From contig CBINFS010000004.1 of the NCBI GenBank assembly GCA_966250015.1, forward strand, positions 124,001 to 188,000: a DNA stretch of 64,000 bases, read 5' to 3'. The notes beneath the pieces are model-generated. The model was not told the origin of the DNA, ran no database searches, and worked only from the letters and a program-made list of their open reading frames with translations. Position 1 is the stretch's first letter. Each line of letters opens with the position of its first letter. Shown in pieces: positions 34,580-43,673 of the stretch. The stretch comes from CBINFS01 sp966250015. GTDB taxonomy: Bacteria > Bacteroidota > Rhodothermia > Rhodothermales > DASSAV01. Made by a program: the position numbers and the translations under genes.

Positions 34580-35671
34580 TTACTCACCGACCGCCCCCAG
34601 ATGTCGTGCGAAGTGGGCCTTCGCGCGTTCGATGGTTAGCCGGTGCGCTTCTTCCTGTGATCCTGCCAGCTGGCAGATGGGGACTACCGCCGTGCCCGCC
34701 GGGGTACACTTCGCCAGAAACGTATAGTGGCCGACGCCCGGAAGCACCTCGAGCTGCGCGCCGGGAATGAGAGTGGCGGCGACCTGTGCATTCGTGGAGG
34801 GTGAAACCACCGTATCGGCGTCACCCGTGATGATGAAGACCGGAGCAGTCATCTCCTCGAGGCTTGCCGGGACGATCGCCTGCACTAACGCCGGTGCGAT
34901 GGCAAACACGGCCTTGACAGAAGGGAGTGAGTGGTCCTCCCCCGCCGTTGCTTCCAGCGCCGCAACGTCCGGATCCTGCAAGGCGCGCTGGAAGTCTTCG
35001 TCCGTCACGGGAAACTCGAGCTGGGGACGACAAACGCCGTCGTCAGGATTGTCGCGGCAAAACGCCTGAAAGCGAGCCCGGTCGACCCGGGCGCCGCCGA
35101 GCACGAGGGCGGTGAAGCCGCCGGCCGAAAAGCCTGCCGCTCCGACCCGCTCCAGGTCGAGGTGAGGACCAAAGGTCTCGTCCTCACTAATCGCTTCGAG
35201 CGCTCGCTTCAGGTCCTCCGCCCTTTCCCACCACAAAACGGCTCCCGGGACGGTCATCTCGTCCAGGCTGTTGTTACCGGGGTGGTCCACCGCGATCACG
35301 ACGTAGCCTTCAGCCGCCAGCGCCGTTCCGAACCATCCCATGATCCGTGCCGTGCCGCCGTAACCGTGCGAAAGCAGGATCACGGGGCGCCGGAGGCCCT
35401 CGGGATCAGCTGCCATAGGGGCGTCGGGCGCGACGGATCCGATATCAAAAAGGGGCTCCTGAGGCGAACCGATCACGAGCGGCTGTGCGATAGCGCCTTC
35501 CCCTGCAGGATACCAGACGGTAATTCGGAGATCAGGGCGCTGATCGGCGTCACGCACGGCGGCCGAAGGCAACGTCGCCATCCGGTGCGCCTCACCGACT
35601 ACCTGGCCGAAAGCCTGAATCCACACCAGCGACGTCAACAAAGCGAGTAAAAGCACGCGTGATTTCACCAT
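34580..35671 (-). CDS. Secreted alpha/beta hydrolase (PAF-acetylhydrolase/dienelactone-hydrolase-like)
   Basis: A 363-residue protein with a signal peptide (VLLLALLTSLVWIQAFGQ). The hydrolase core follows: PVILLSHGYGGTARIMGWFGTALAAEGYVVIAVDHPGNN, nucleophile elbow GAAGFSAGGFTALVLGG, acid in VFIITGDADTVV, and His in EVLPGVGHYTFLAKCTP. It resembles bacterial platelet-activating-factor acetylhydrolase-like esterases. The substrate is unknown; a periplasmic location follows from the signal. The DinB gene lies 14 bases upstream on the same strand. Confidence 0.86.
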   Translation of the reverse strand: MVKSRVLLLALLTSLVWIQAFGQVVGEAHRMATLPSAAVRDADQRPDLRITVWYPAGEGAIAQPLVIGSPQEPLFDIGSVAPDAPMAADPEGLRRPVILLSHGYGGTARIMGWFGTALAAEGYVVIAVDHPGNNSLDEMTVPGAVLWWERAEDLKRALEAISEDETFGPHLDLERVGAAGFSAGGFTALVLGGARVDRARFQAFCRDNPDDGVCRPQLEFPVTDEDFQRALQDPDVAALEATAGEDHSLPSVKAVFAIAPALVQAIVPASLEEMTAPVFIITGDADTVVSPSTNAQVAATLIPGAQLEVLPGVGHYTFLAKCTPAGTAVVPICQLAGSQEEAHRLTIERAKAHFARHLGAVGE

Positions 35672-35685
35672 TAGCCTCCTGTATT

Positions 35686-36189
35686 TTATGCCGGATTCAG
35701 TTGCTCAAGATCATAGAGGATCTTGTCGAAGTTGCCCGGAGCGTGGCCGAGCTCTCGTATCAGAAGCGCCACCTGCCCGCGATGATGGATCGGATGGAGC
35801 GCCGCGTGGAGCAGCATCTCTCCCAGAGGCGCCGATGCGTGACGGGTACCACCCAGAATAAACTCAATGTGGCGTGAGAGATCTTCGTCGCGCAATCCAG
35901 AAAGAAACGCCCGGAACTGCCGCTCGACCTCGCCCCAGGCTTCCACGAGCGATTCGACGGTGGGGAAAACGTCTGGTTCGTGGTAAGCCCCTCTGGACGG
36001 ACCCCCGCAGCGCTCCAGCCATAGCTTTTCGGCGTTCAGGACGTGCACCAGCGTGTTCCGGATGGAGCCGTAGCTACCGGCCACCGTCCGGGTAAACTCC
36101 TCGGGCGTCAGGTCCGATAGCACCTCGAAGAGTCTCCTGTTCGCCCAGTAGCTGTAATCGAAAAGACGTTCGAGGTCTCTGACGGTCAC
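35686..36189 (-). CDS. DinB-family protein
   Basis: A 167-residue four-helix-bundle protein of the DinB/YfiT superfamily. It begins LERLFDYSYWANRRLFEVLSDLTPEEF and includes GSIRNTLVHVLNAEKLWLER and LHAALHPIHHRGQVALLIRELGHAPGNFD. The His in LVHV and the HPIHHRGQ histidines are the usual metal-binding triad. Members are often thiol transferases acting with bacillithiol or mycothiol, but the substrate here is unknown. It likely shares a transcript with the hydrolase gene downstream. Confidence 0.9.
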   Translation of the reverse strand: MTVRDLERLFDYSYWANRRLFEVLSDLTPEEFTRTVAGSYGSIRNTLVHVLNAEKLWLERCGGPSRGAYHEPDVFPTVESLVEAWGEVERQFRAFLSGLRDEDLSRHIEFILGGTRHASAPLGEMLLHAALHPIHHRGQVALLIRELGHAPGNFDKILYDLEQLNPA

Positions 36190-36293
36190 GGTTCTTCACC
36201 TGTACCGGTTAATGTTCAGGTCGATCGAACAGCAAGATACGGAGAATGACTCCGAACGCGGGAGGTGCACGTTGTAAAGGAAGGGCAACCAAT

Positions 36294-36325
36294 AAAAAAG
36301 GCCCTCACGTTGCCGTAAGAGCCTT
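36294..36325 (-). terminator. Rho-independent terminator after tRNA-Pro
   Basis: On the minus strand, AAGGCTCTTACG pairs with CGTGAGGGCCTT (two G-U pairs) around a GCAA tetraloop, followed by a T-run. It starts about ten bases after the tRNA 3' end. Confidence 0.9.
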
Positions 36326-36335
36326 TTGGGTGGTG

Positions 36336-36409
<74 letters not shown>

Positions 36410-36597
36410 TTAAAAATTCCTTATTTCAATTCGTGTCCTGGCATCGCCCGCGACCTTCCCGCTCCAGCGGGACGCGATAGGGCTGCGCCGGATTCCGAAT
36501 GACGAGGGGCTTTAACGTGCCCTCGGCAATTAGGATTCGGAAGGGACGAAAACTTTGTCCTTTTACCGAATCATTCAACGTTTATCCACAAAAGCGC

Positions 36598-38607
36598 TCA
36601 CTTGACGTGGGCGTACATGTCCTCGATGAGGTCGGCGTAGACGCGCTCGATCTCGCGACGCCGCAGCTTCAACGTCGGCGTCATCATGTTGTTTTCCACC
36701 GTAAACGGCTCGCTGAGAAGGCGGAAATCGCGGATTTTCTCGTGCGCGGCGGCGTTTTTCGAGTAGTTTTTGAACTCCTGGTCGAAGATGGCGAGGATCT
36801 CGCTCTTTTCGAGAAGCTCCTTTTCGTCCGTGAACGAAATGTTGTTTTCCTGAGCGAACTGCTTGAGGATGTCCATGTTCGGGACGACGAGCGCCGTGAG
36901 GAACTCGCGTCCTTCGCCGATAACGAGGATCTGGTCGATCGCCGGAACGGTTTTGAAGACTTCCTCGATCGGACCGGGGTAAATGTTTTTGCCGCCGGCC
37001 GACACGATCATGTGTTTGATGCGGTCGGTGATCACGAGGTAGCCGTCGGCGAAGTGCCCGACGTCGCCGGTGTGGTACCACCCGTCGGGATCGATCACCT
37101 TTTTGGTTTCCTCCTCGTTGTTCCAGTAGCCCTTCATGATGTTGGGCCCCTTTGCCACGATCTCCCCTTCCTCGGTGGTGAGGTTCGAGGGGTAGTCGTA
37201 GCCATTCAACTGGCCGAGCATTTTGCCGTCGTCGAGGCGCTGAATGCCTACCGTGATGCCGGGCAGGGCCCACCCGACGGTTCCGTAACGGGGGCTGTCG
37301 TAGGGGTTGCAACAGAGGACGGGGGCGGTTTCGGTCAGGCCGTAGCCTTCGATCAGGATGATGCCGGCGGCTTCGAAAAACTCTCCGATCACACGAGGCA
37401 GAGCTGCGCCGCCCGACACGGCGAAGCGCAGGTTGCCGCCGAGCTTCTCGTGGAGCTTCGAGAAGACGAGCCGGTTGGCGACAGCCTGCTGCGCCTTGAT
37501 CAGCGGGCCAACGGCTTTGCCGTTCTTTTTAGCCGCAGAGGCCTTTTTACCGGCATTCACGGACCAGTTGAAGATGCCACGTTTGATGGCTGACCCCTCC
37601 TCGACCGACTTCGCGATGGTGTTGTAGACCTTCTCGAAGAGCCGGGGGACCGAGATCATGACGGTGGGTTTGACCTCGATGAGGTTCCGGCTCACCGTAT
37701 CGATACTCTCGGCATAGCTGATCCTGGCGCCGCACGATAGGACGGCGGTGTAGCCGGCCGTGCGCTCAAACGAGTGGCAGAGCGGAAGGAAGGACAGGTG
37801 GTGGTCGGTGTCGTAAAACCCGATGAATTCAACCGCCGACTTGACGTTGGAGCAGAAGTTCTTGTGCGTCAGCATCACGCCTTTGGGGAGGCCGGTGGTG
37901 CCGCTCGTGTAGATGAGGGCAGAGATGTCGTCGGGCTTGACGTTGTCACGGAGCGCGATCAGCTCGTCTTTGTGTTCGTTCCAGTACTCCTCGCCTTCGG
38001 CAAGCACCTCGTCCCACGTGCGTACGGTGCCCGAGCGTTCCTTGCGGATCTCGCTCATCGTGATGATCTCTTCGAGGTCGGGGCAATCGTCGAAGACCTG
38101 TTCGGCTTTTTTGAGCTGGATCGAAGTGGATACGACGAAGATCTTCGAGCCGGAGTCTTGCAGGATGTACGCGACCTGCTGGGGAGGCAGCGACGTGTAG
38201 AGCGAGACGTTTATGCCGCCGAGAAACTGCGTACCCAGGTCGGTCACCACCCATTCGGGCCGGTTTTCCGAGAGGATCGCAACCCGGTCGCCGGGCCGGA
38301 CGCCCCGTTTGTGAAGGTAGCCTGCCATCGATTGGACGAGCCGCCGCAGCTCCTCCCACGAGATGTCGACCCATTCCTTCGTGTTTTTGTCTTTGTAGGA
38401 CAACACGGTACGGTTCTGGCCGTCGTAGTGTGCCCAAAGCTTGGCAAACATCTCGGGAATGGTTTCAAAATCCGCGATAACAGGCATGGCCTTCTTCTCC
38501 AAAGGTTGTGGCTTGTGGGTGTGCGAATTCCGGTTGAAGCGGAACTGTGCCAGCCAATCGGTCACTCTCGTTTTGAAGTCCCGATCTGCAACAACGGCAT
38601 CGCTCAT
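36598..38607 (-). CDS. Long-chain-fatty-acid-CoA ligase (AMP-binding)
   Basis: A 669-residue adenylate-forming enzyme that activates fatty acids to acyl-CoA at the inner face of the membrane. Motifs are ALIYTSGTTGLPKGVMLTHKNF (P-loop), LPLCHSFERTAGYTAVLSCGA, ILIEGYGLTETAPV, GWYHTGDVGHFADGYLVITDRIKHMIVSAGGKNIYPGPIEE and the C-terminal catalytic region NNMMTPTLKLRRREIERVY. The lid and length match the FadD15/Faa-type subgroup. An AAGGG site precedes the ATG at 38607. It stands alone, without other beta-oxidation genes. Confidence 0.94.
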   Translation of the reverse strand: MSDAVVADRDFKTRVTDWLAQFRFNRNSHTHKPQPLEKKAMPVIADFETIPEMFAKLWAHYDGQNRTVLSYKDKNTKEWVDISWEELRRLVQSMAGYLHKRGVRPGDRVAILSENRPEWVVTDLGTQFLGGINVSLYTSLPPQQVAYILQDSGSKIFVVSTSIQLKKAEQVFDDCPDLEEIITMSEIRKERSGTVRTWDEVLAEGEEYWNEHKDELIALRDNVKPDDISALIYTSGTTGLPKGVMLTHKNFCSNVKSAVEFIGFYDTDHHLSFLPLCHSFERTAGYTAVLSCGARISYAESIDTVSRNLIEVKPTVMISVPRLFEKVYNTIAKSVEEGSAIKRGIFNWSVNAGKKASAAKKNGKAVGPLIKAQQAVANRLVFSKLHEKLGGNLRFAVSGGAALPRVIGEFFEAAGIILIEGYGLTETAPVLCCNPYDSPRYGTVGWALPGITVGIQRLDDGKMLGQLNGYDYPSNLTTEEGEIVAKGPNIMKGYWNNEEETKKVIDPDGWYHTGDVGHFADGYLVITDRIKHMIVSAGGKNIYPGPIEEVFKTVPAIDQILVIGEGREFLTALVVPNMDILKQFAQENNISFTDEKELLEKSEILAIFDQEFKNYSKNAAAHEKIRDFRLLSEPFTVENNMMTPTLKLRRREIERVYADLIEDMYAHVK

Positions 38608-38712
38608 ATTTACATCCCTTAACCGTTAATGTAATCAAAAATTATCGCTCGCCTAACACAAAGGCAATCTGACGCTACAAAGGTGAGGCTGGATCGGCAT
38701 CCGTATTAGGCG

Positions 38713-39816
38713 TCAGGTGTCGAGGCCGACGGCCTCGGACACGTTCGCGTACCCGTCGCGCTCCAGCAGCGCCACGAGCCCTTCCTTGATCCGCTTGACG
38801 AGGCCCGGTCCTTCGTATATCAGGCCGGTATACACCTCGATGAGGGACGCTCCCGCCCGGATCCTCTCGTACGCGCCCTCGGGAGACGCGATTCCCCCCA
38901 CCCCGATGATGGGCACCTGACCCTCCGTCTTCCTGAAGAGGTACCGGATCATCCGCAGCGACCGCCCCGCCAGGGGCGCTCCGCTCACGCCTCCGCTGCC
39001 AATCGACGATACCATCTCGCTGGGCGTGCACAGGCCTTCCCGGTCGGGCGCCGTATTGGTGGCGACGAAGCCGGCAACCCCGTGATCGAGCGAAAGGCGG
39101 ACGATCTCCTCGACGTGGCTATCGAAGATGACCCGTTCGGAGCACGGCGGCGAGAGCTTCACGAGCACCGGAACGTCGGAGCCCATCTTATTGCGCTCGG
39201 AGAAGATGACGCGGAGCAGTTGGTCGAGGGCGTCGGGCTCCTCGAACGTCTTCCCCTCTTTCGTATTCGGGCAGGACACGTTGAGCACGACGTAGGAGGC
39301 ATGAGGCGCCACCAGACTGAAGCTGCGCCGGAAGTCTTCTACGGCCTCGTCGCCCAGGATCGTGGGGTCGTGAGTCTTCGCCAGGTTGACGCCCAGGGGG
39401 CGCAAGCCGGGCCGGACGGCTCGCGCCAGGCGCCGCGCGATACGTTCGGCGCCGTCGTTGTTCAAGCCCATCCGGTTGATCAGCGCCCGGTCCTCGGGGA
39501 GCCGAAAAGCCCGGGGGCGCGGGTTTCCCTTTGAGCGCCTGGCCGTGACCGAGCCGATCTCCGAGAAACCGAAGCCGATTTTCTCCCAGAAGCGAATGAG
39601 GTGGGCGTTCTTGTCGAACCCGGCCGCCAGCCCGACGGGATTCGGAAAATCGATCCCCCACACCTTCTGGCGAAGGCTCTCGTGCTCGAAGCCGAACGTT
39701 GAGGCAATGAGCGACGGAGCGATACGCTGTGCCACCCGTGCCGATGCCGAAACCATCCGGTGGGCCGTTTCGGCGTCCAGCTTGAAGAGTAACGGTCGAA
39801 GAGTGGGGTATAACAT
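38713..39816 (-). CDS. pyrD: Dihydroorotate dehydrogenase (quinone), class 2
   Basis: A 367-residue membrane-associated flavoenzyme that oxidises dihydroorotate to orotate, passing electrons to quinone. The N-terminal amphipathic helices (LRPLLFKLDAETAHRMVSAS) mark class 2. Motifs are NPVGLAAGFDKNAHLIRFWEKIGFGFSEIGSVT, INRMGLNNDGAERI, VVLNVSCPNTKEG with the catalytic Ser, and PIIGVGGIASPEGAYERIRAGASLIEVYTGLIYEGP. It is transcribed leftward; the downstream acyl-CoA ligase gene follows after about 105 bases. Confidence 0.96.
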   Translation of the reverse strand: MLYPTLRPLLFKLDAETAHRMVSASARVAQRIAPSLIASTFGFEHESLRQKVWGIDFPNPVGLAAGFDKNAHLIRFWEKIGFGFSEIGSVTARRSKGNPRPRAFRLPEDRALINRMGLNNDGAERIARRLARAVRPGLRPLGVNLAKTHDPTILGDEAVEDFRRSFSLVAPHASYVVLNVSCPNTKEGKTFEEPDALDQLLRVIFSERNKMGSDVPVLVKLSPPCSERVIFDSHVEEIVRLSLDHGVAGFVATNTAPDREGLCTPSEMVSSIGSGGVSGAPLAGRSLRMIRYLFRKTEGQVPIIGVGGIASPEGAYERIRAGASLIEVYTGLIYEGPGLVKRIKEGLVALLERDGYANVSEAVGLDT

Positions 39817-40038
39817 CCGAAATCTCGAAGATTGGGCGGTACAAGATTAACAACGGCAGGCCATCTTGTCCAAGCTGCGCCAGAAAATAGCCACGTTATT
39901 CCAGAGAGATCCTTTTTCGTTGCGGGTTGGTAACGTGAATTGGGCCGGTTTGCGCGTTGAAGCGCTGGAAACTCAGCAATTTGGCGCGATACATTTGACT
40001 CGATGACCTTCTTCATAAACACAGATGGAGGAAAAACG

Positions 40039-40638
40039 ATGAACGGCAGGAAGATTCTCATGCTCGTAGGAGACTTCGTCGAGGATTATGAAGTCATGGT
40101 TCCATTTCAAGCCCTCCAGATGGTAGGCCACACCGTCGACGCGGTGTGCCCGGATAAAAAAGCCGGGGACGTGGTGCGCACGGCCATCCACGATTTTGAA
40201 GGCGATCAGACGTACAGCGAAAAACGGGGGCACAATTTCCAGTTGAATGCGACGTTCGACGAGGTGAACGAGGCAGACTACGACGCCCTGGTGATTCCGG
40301 GCGGGCGGTCCCCCGAGTACATTCGCCTCAACGAACGGGTGCTCGAAATCGTCCGTCATTTCGCCAGGGAGGACAAGCCGATTGCCGCCGTGTGCCACGG
40401 ACCGCTCGTGCTGGCGGCTGCGGGGGTGCTCGAAGGCAAAAACTGCTCGGCCTACCCCGCCTGCGGCCCGGACGTCCGGTCGGCCGGCGGGCGTTATGCA
40501 GAAATCGGCATTGACGACGTACAGGTGGACGGCAACCTCGTCACGGCGCCTGCGTGGCCGGCGCACCCGAAGTGGCTCGCCGCATTCCTGAAGGTGCTCG
40601 GTACGCGCATCACACACGAAGAGCCCGCGGTCGCCTGA
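40039..40638 (+). CDS. DJ-1/PfpI-family protein
   Basis: A 199-residue protein of the class I glutamine-amidotransferase-like PfpI subgroup. It shows [62 protein letters not shown], and nucleophile Cys in [20 protein letters not shown]. Relatives are proteases, deglycases or chaperones, so a stress role is likely but not specific. I choose the ATG at 40039 because GGAGG lies seven bases before it; an ATG twelve codons upstream lacks such a site. Confidence 0.9.
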   Translation: MNGRKILMLVGDFVEDYEVMVPFQALQMVGHTVDAVCPDKKAGDVVRTAIHDFEGDQTYSEKRGHNFQLNATFDEVNEADYDALVIPGGRSPEYIRLNERVLEIVRHFAREDKPIAAVCHGPLVLAAAGVLEGKNCSAYPACGPDVRSAGGRYAEIGIDDVQVDGNLVTAPAWPAHPKWLAAFLKVLGTRITHEEPAVA

Positions 40639-40660
40639 GCCGTACAAGCTGCGAATTCGA

Positions 40661-40699
40661 AGCCGGGGCAGCAAGGTTGTCCCGGCTTTTTCTTTTCTT
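40661..40699 (+). terminator. Rho-independent terminator after DJ-1/PfpI gene
   Basis: AGCCGGG pairs with CCCGGCT around an inner GCA/TGT helix and loop, followed by TTTTTCTTTTCTTT. It lies 23 bases after the stop codon. Confidence 0.9.
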
Positions 40700-40817
40700 T
40701 ACCCCGAGGTTGCATCCCGGAGGCGATTACGTCGTGTAAGCCTCGAACGAATACGGCGGATCGTTTTGTGCTGAGATCTTCCAGACGCCGATCACCACAC
40801 CACCAAAAACCCTGCGT

Positions 40818-42176
40818 ATGTCCAGTTTTTCCGGCTTCCGCTGGTTCCTGATCGTCATGATTGCTGCGGGACTATTCACGTCGTGCCAGTGGCGGGACGA
40901 CGCCCGTGCCCGGACGGCGCCCCCGCCCATGGACACCACTTCGATCCAGGTGGAAGAACCGCCAGCCGACTCGATCGAGGCCATGACCGACGGGGGCGCG
41001 ATTCTCATGCCAAAAGCCCGGCAACGCGTCCTCATCCGGGAGGACTCACTCTGGGAAAAGGCGCTGCGGATCCACTACAATGCGATCGTGATCGACGGCC
41101 ACATCGACACGCCGTCGCTGATGGTCGACAACGGGTACCAGTTCGGCGAGCGCCACAAAAGCGCCGAGTCGCACGTCGACCTACCCCGGTGCTTCGAAGG
41201 GGGCCTGGACGCGGCGTTTCTGTCGATCTACGTAGCGCCGGGCTACGGTGAAGGGCCGGGCGCAATGGAGCGTGCGTGGAAGCTCATCGCCGAGTCAAAG
41301 AAGCAGCTTGAAGCGAATGCCGACAGCGCAGGGCTGGCCACTTCGGCAGACGAAATTCGTGCGCTCACCAAAAGCGGAAAAAAGGCGATGCTGCTGGGCC
41401 TCGAAGGGGGGCACGCCCTCGGTGCATCCACGCAGAACCTGAAAGCACTTTATGACGCGGGCGTCCGCTACGTCACACTCACGCACATCAACTCGCACTC
41501 ATGGGCGGACGCCTCACAGGGCGCAGCGCGATGGAACGGCCTGAACGACAAAGGCCGGGAGCTGGTTCGGGAGATGAACCGGATCGGCATGATGGTGGAC
41601 CTTTCCCACACGTCCGACGACACGTTCTACGATGCGCTCGAGGTATCCAGCGCCCCGGTGATCCTGTCACACTCGTCCGCGCGGGCGCTCGTCAATTCGG
41701 TGCGCAACGTCGACGACGCCATGCTCCGTGCGCTGGCCAAAAACGGTGGGATCGTCATGATCAACTTCTTCGACCCGATGGTCAACCCGAATCTCACGGA
41801 AGAAGTGATGCAGGAAGTGCGGGCGCGGGCTCCAGGTCCGAACCTGTACAACCTGTGGGATGTCGTGTACGGGGTCAAGAACGAACGCGGCCTCCCGGGC
41901 GCGCAGCTCGAAGACGTCGTCGACCACATCGACCACGCCATCAAGGTGGCCGGCATCGACCACGTGGGGTTGGGGTCGGACTTCGACGGCGTGTTTGACC
42001 TGCCGGCTGGATTGCAGGACGTCACCCGCCTGCCGTGGATCACGTACGGCTTGCTCAAGCGAGGCTACTCGGAAGAGGACCTGTACAAAGTCCTTGGGGG
42101 CAACCTGCTACGCGTGATGGAGGAGGTAGAAAGAATCGCCGCAGGAGCAACGGGAACCGCTGCGACATCGAACTAA
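40818..42176 (+). CDS. Membrane dipeptidase (M19, renal dipeptidase-like) lipoprotein
   Basis: A 452-residue exported zinc dipeptidase. The leader FRWFLIVMIAAGLFTSC suggests lipidation at Cys23. The M19 motifs are all present: DGHIDTP, GLEGGHALG, THINSHSWAD, MMVDLSHTSDDTFYDAL, VILSHSSARAL and HVGLGSDFDGV. It should hydrolyse dipeptides in the periplasm or at the cell surface. A terminator hairpin follows 25 bases after its stop. Confidence 0.93.
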   Translation: MSSFSGFRWFLIVMIAAGLFTSCQWRDDARARTAPPPMDTTSIQVEEPPADSIEAMTDGGAILMPKARQRVLIREDSLWEKALRIHYNAIVIDGHIDTPSLMVDNGYQFGERHKSAESHVDLPRCFEGGLDAAFLSIYVAPGYGEGPGAMERAWKLIAESKKQLEANADSAGLATSADEIRALTKSGKKAMLLGLEGGHALGASTQNLKALYDAGVRYVTLTHINSHSWADASQGAARWNGLNDKGRELVREMNRIGMMVDLSHTSDDTFYDALEVSSAPVILSHSSARALVNSVRNVDDAMLRALAKNGGIVMINFFDPMVNPNLTEEVMQEVRARAPGPNLYNLWDVVYGVKNERGLPGAQLEDVVDHIDHAIKVAGIDHVGLGSDFDGVFDLPAGLQDVTRLPWITYGLLKRGYSEEDLYKVLGGNLLRVMEEVERIAAGATGTAATSN

Positions 42177-42201
42177 GAGGCTCAACGTAAAGCTGCATTT
42201 G

Positions 42202-42232
42202 AAAAGGCTCTCCGTTCTGGAGGGCCTTTTTC
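42202..42232 (+). terminator. Rho-independent terminator after dipeptidase gene
   Basis: AAAAGGCTCTCC pairs with GGAGGGCCTTTT (one G-U pair) around a five-base loop, ending in five T. Confidence 0.9.
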
Positions 42233-42383
42233 GTTTCGTATCCCGGCGCCGATTCAAGATGCTAATTTTTTAGCAATGATTGTAACCTCCCGGAAGAAGC
42301 CTCGTAAAGCATCGAAAACAGACCCATCACCTTCCGAGCAGGTGAGCAAACCAATCATTCCTCCATCCTTCGGAGCTCGAATC

Positions 42384-43517
42384 ATGAACAAAAAGCTTTT
42401 CTTCCTGGGCTGTCTGGCAACCTTTTTGACAGCCCTCCCCGCCATTTCGCAGCCTGTTGAGCGATCGTTTCCAGTCAACAGTGGCGAGCTTCTCACCCTC
42501 GATCTGAAAACCGGCGGCGACATCGAGGTCACGGGCTGGGACGGGCAGGAGGTCTCCGTCGTCGCCCGACCGTACGGCCGAGACGGAGACGAAATCGAGA
42601 TTGAAATCGAAAAGACCAGGTCGGGTGTGGAAGTCACGACGGAGTACCGCAATAGACGGCACAGCCACGAAGGAGGTGCGAACGTCGAGGTAAGGGTTCC
42701 CGCACGATTCGACGTGGAGCTTAACACGATGGGTGGGAGCGTGGAGATTCGCGGTGTCGAGGGGACGTTCGAAGGGACCACGATGGGGGGATCGATCGAG
42801 CTTGCCAACCTCAAAGGTGAAGCAAGGCTAAAGACGATGGGGGGAAGGATTTCGGTTCGAAGCTCCGATCTGGAAGGAACGGTCGAAACGATGGGTGGCG
42901 AAATCGAGATCGAAAACGTCAGCGGCGGTCTGGAAGGAAAGACGATGGGCGGCCCGGTGCGGTATGCGAAATCGAGCAGCCCGGGCACGTCCGGCCGGGG
43001 TAACGAGGTCCGAATCTCGACGATGGGCGGTCCGATCTCAGTCGCCGAGGCGCCGTACGGAGCCGACGTGAGCACCATGGGCGGCAGCATCCAGATCCGT
43101 TCGGCGAAGGATCACGTGAAGGCGAACACGATGGGCGGTGAGATCGAGATCCATGAAATTGACGGATGGGTCGAAGCCAAAACGATGGGTGGAGACGTCA
43201 CCGTGACCATGACCGGGGACGGTAGCACCGGCGACCGGCACGTCAACTTATCCTCGATGGGTGGCGACATCGAGCTCACGGTGCCGGCCAATCTGTCGAT
43301 GGAGCTCGACCTCGAAATCGCTTACACACGTGGTAACGAGGGCGAGTACGACATCATCAGCGACTTTGACTTCACTCGGGAGGAAACGACCGAATGGGAT
43401 GGCCGCGGCCGCTCGGCCCGCCGGTACATCACCGGCACGGGAACCATCGGCGGCGGCAAGAACCGGATCAAGATCAGAACGGTCAACGGCGACATCCACC
43501 TCAAACGCGGGAATTAA
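42384..43517 (+). CDS. Exported DUF4097-like beta-repeat protein with ten TMGG motifs
   Basis: A 377-residue protein with a signal peptide (LFFLGCLATFLTALPAISQP). An N-terminal strand region (LKTGGDIEVTGWDGQEVSVVARPY) is followed by a right-handed beta-helix-like repeat. (T/S)MGG recurs at residues 115, 133, 151, 169, 187, 213, 231, 249, 267 and 291, mostly exactly 18 residues apart, each followed by an alternating strand such as SVEIRG or EIEIEN. This is the DUF4097 (putative adhesin) pattern. The C-terminus has YITGTGTIGGGKNRIKIRTVNGDIHLKRGN. The ATG at 42384 has GGAG about nine bases before it. Function unknown. Confidence 0.84.
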   Translation: MNKKLFFLGCLATFLTALPAISQPVERSFPVNSGELLTLDLKTGGDIEVTGWDGQEVSVVARPYGRDGDEIEIEIEKTRSGVEVTTEYRNRRHSHEGGANVEVRVPARFDVELNTMGGSVEIRGVEGTFEGTTMGGSIELANLKGEARLKTMGGRISVRSSDLEGTVETMGGEIEIENVSGGLEGKTMGGPVRYAKSSSPGTSGRGNEVRISTMGGPISVAEAPYGADVSTMGGSIQIRSAKDHVKANTMGGEIEIHEIDGWVEAKTMGGDVTVTMTGDGSTGDRHVNLSSMGGDIELTVPANLSMELDLEIAYTRGNEGEYDIISDFDFTREETTEWDGRGRSARRYITGTGTIGGGKNRIKIRTVNGDIHLKRGN

Positions 43518-43555
43518 TACATCCCGAATGGGGCGCACGAGCGTGCAACGACCAG

Positions 43556-43590
43556 ACGCCTGCCGGTTGGGATTCCCGATCGGCAGGCGT
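43556..43590. terminator. Hairpin after the TMGG-repeat gene
   Basis: ACGCCTGCCG pairs perfectly with CGGCAGGCGT around a 15-base loop, 38 bases after the stop codon. Only a weak T-rich stretch (TTCCGTTGTT) follows, so efficiency is uncertain. Confidence 0.6.
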
Positions 43591-43673
43591 TCCGTTGTTA
43601 TCGGGTTTGGCTTGCTTTATTTTTGACTTACGAGAAAACGGTACTCGCAATTCGTGCCTTACGGTTCTCGATC

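Noticed and set aside
42726..43266. A 54-base-period repeat that could be mistaken for a CRISPR or minisatellite
   Set aside because: It is in frame within a clear exported protein, spacers are not unique non-coding DNA, and the repeat unit encodes TMGG plus a strand.
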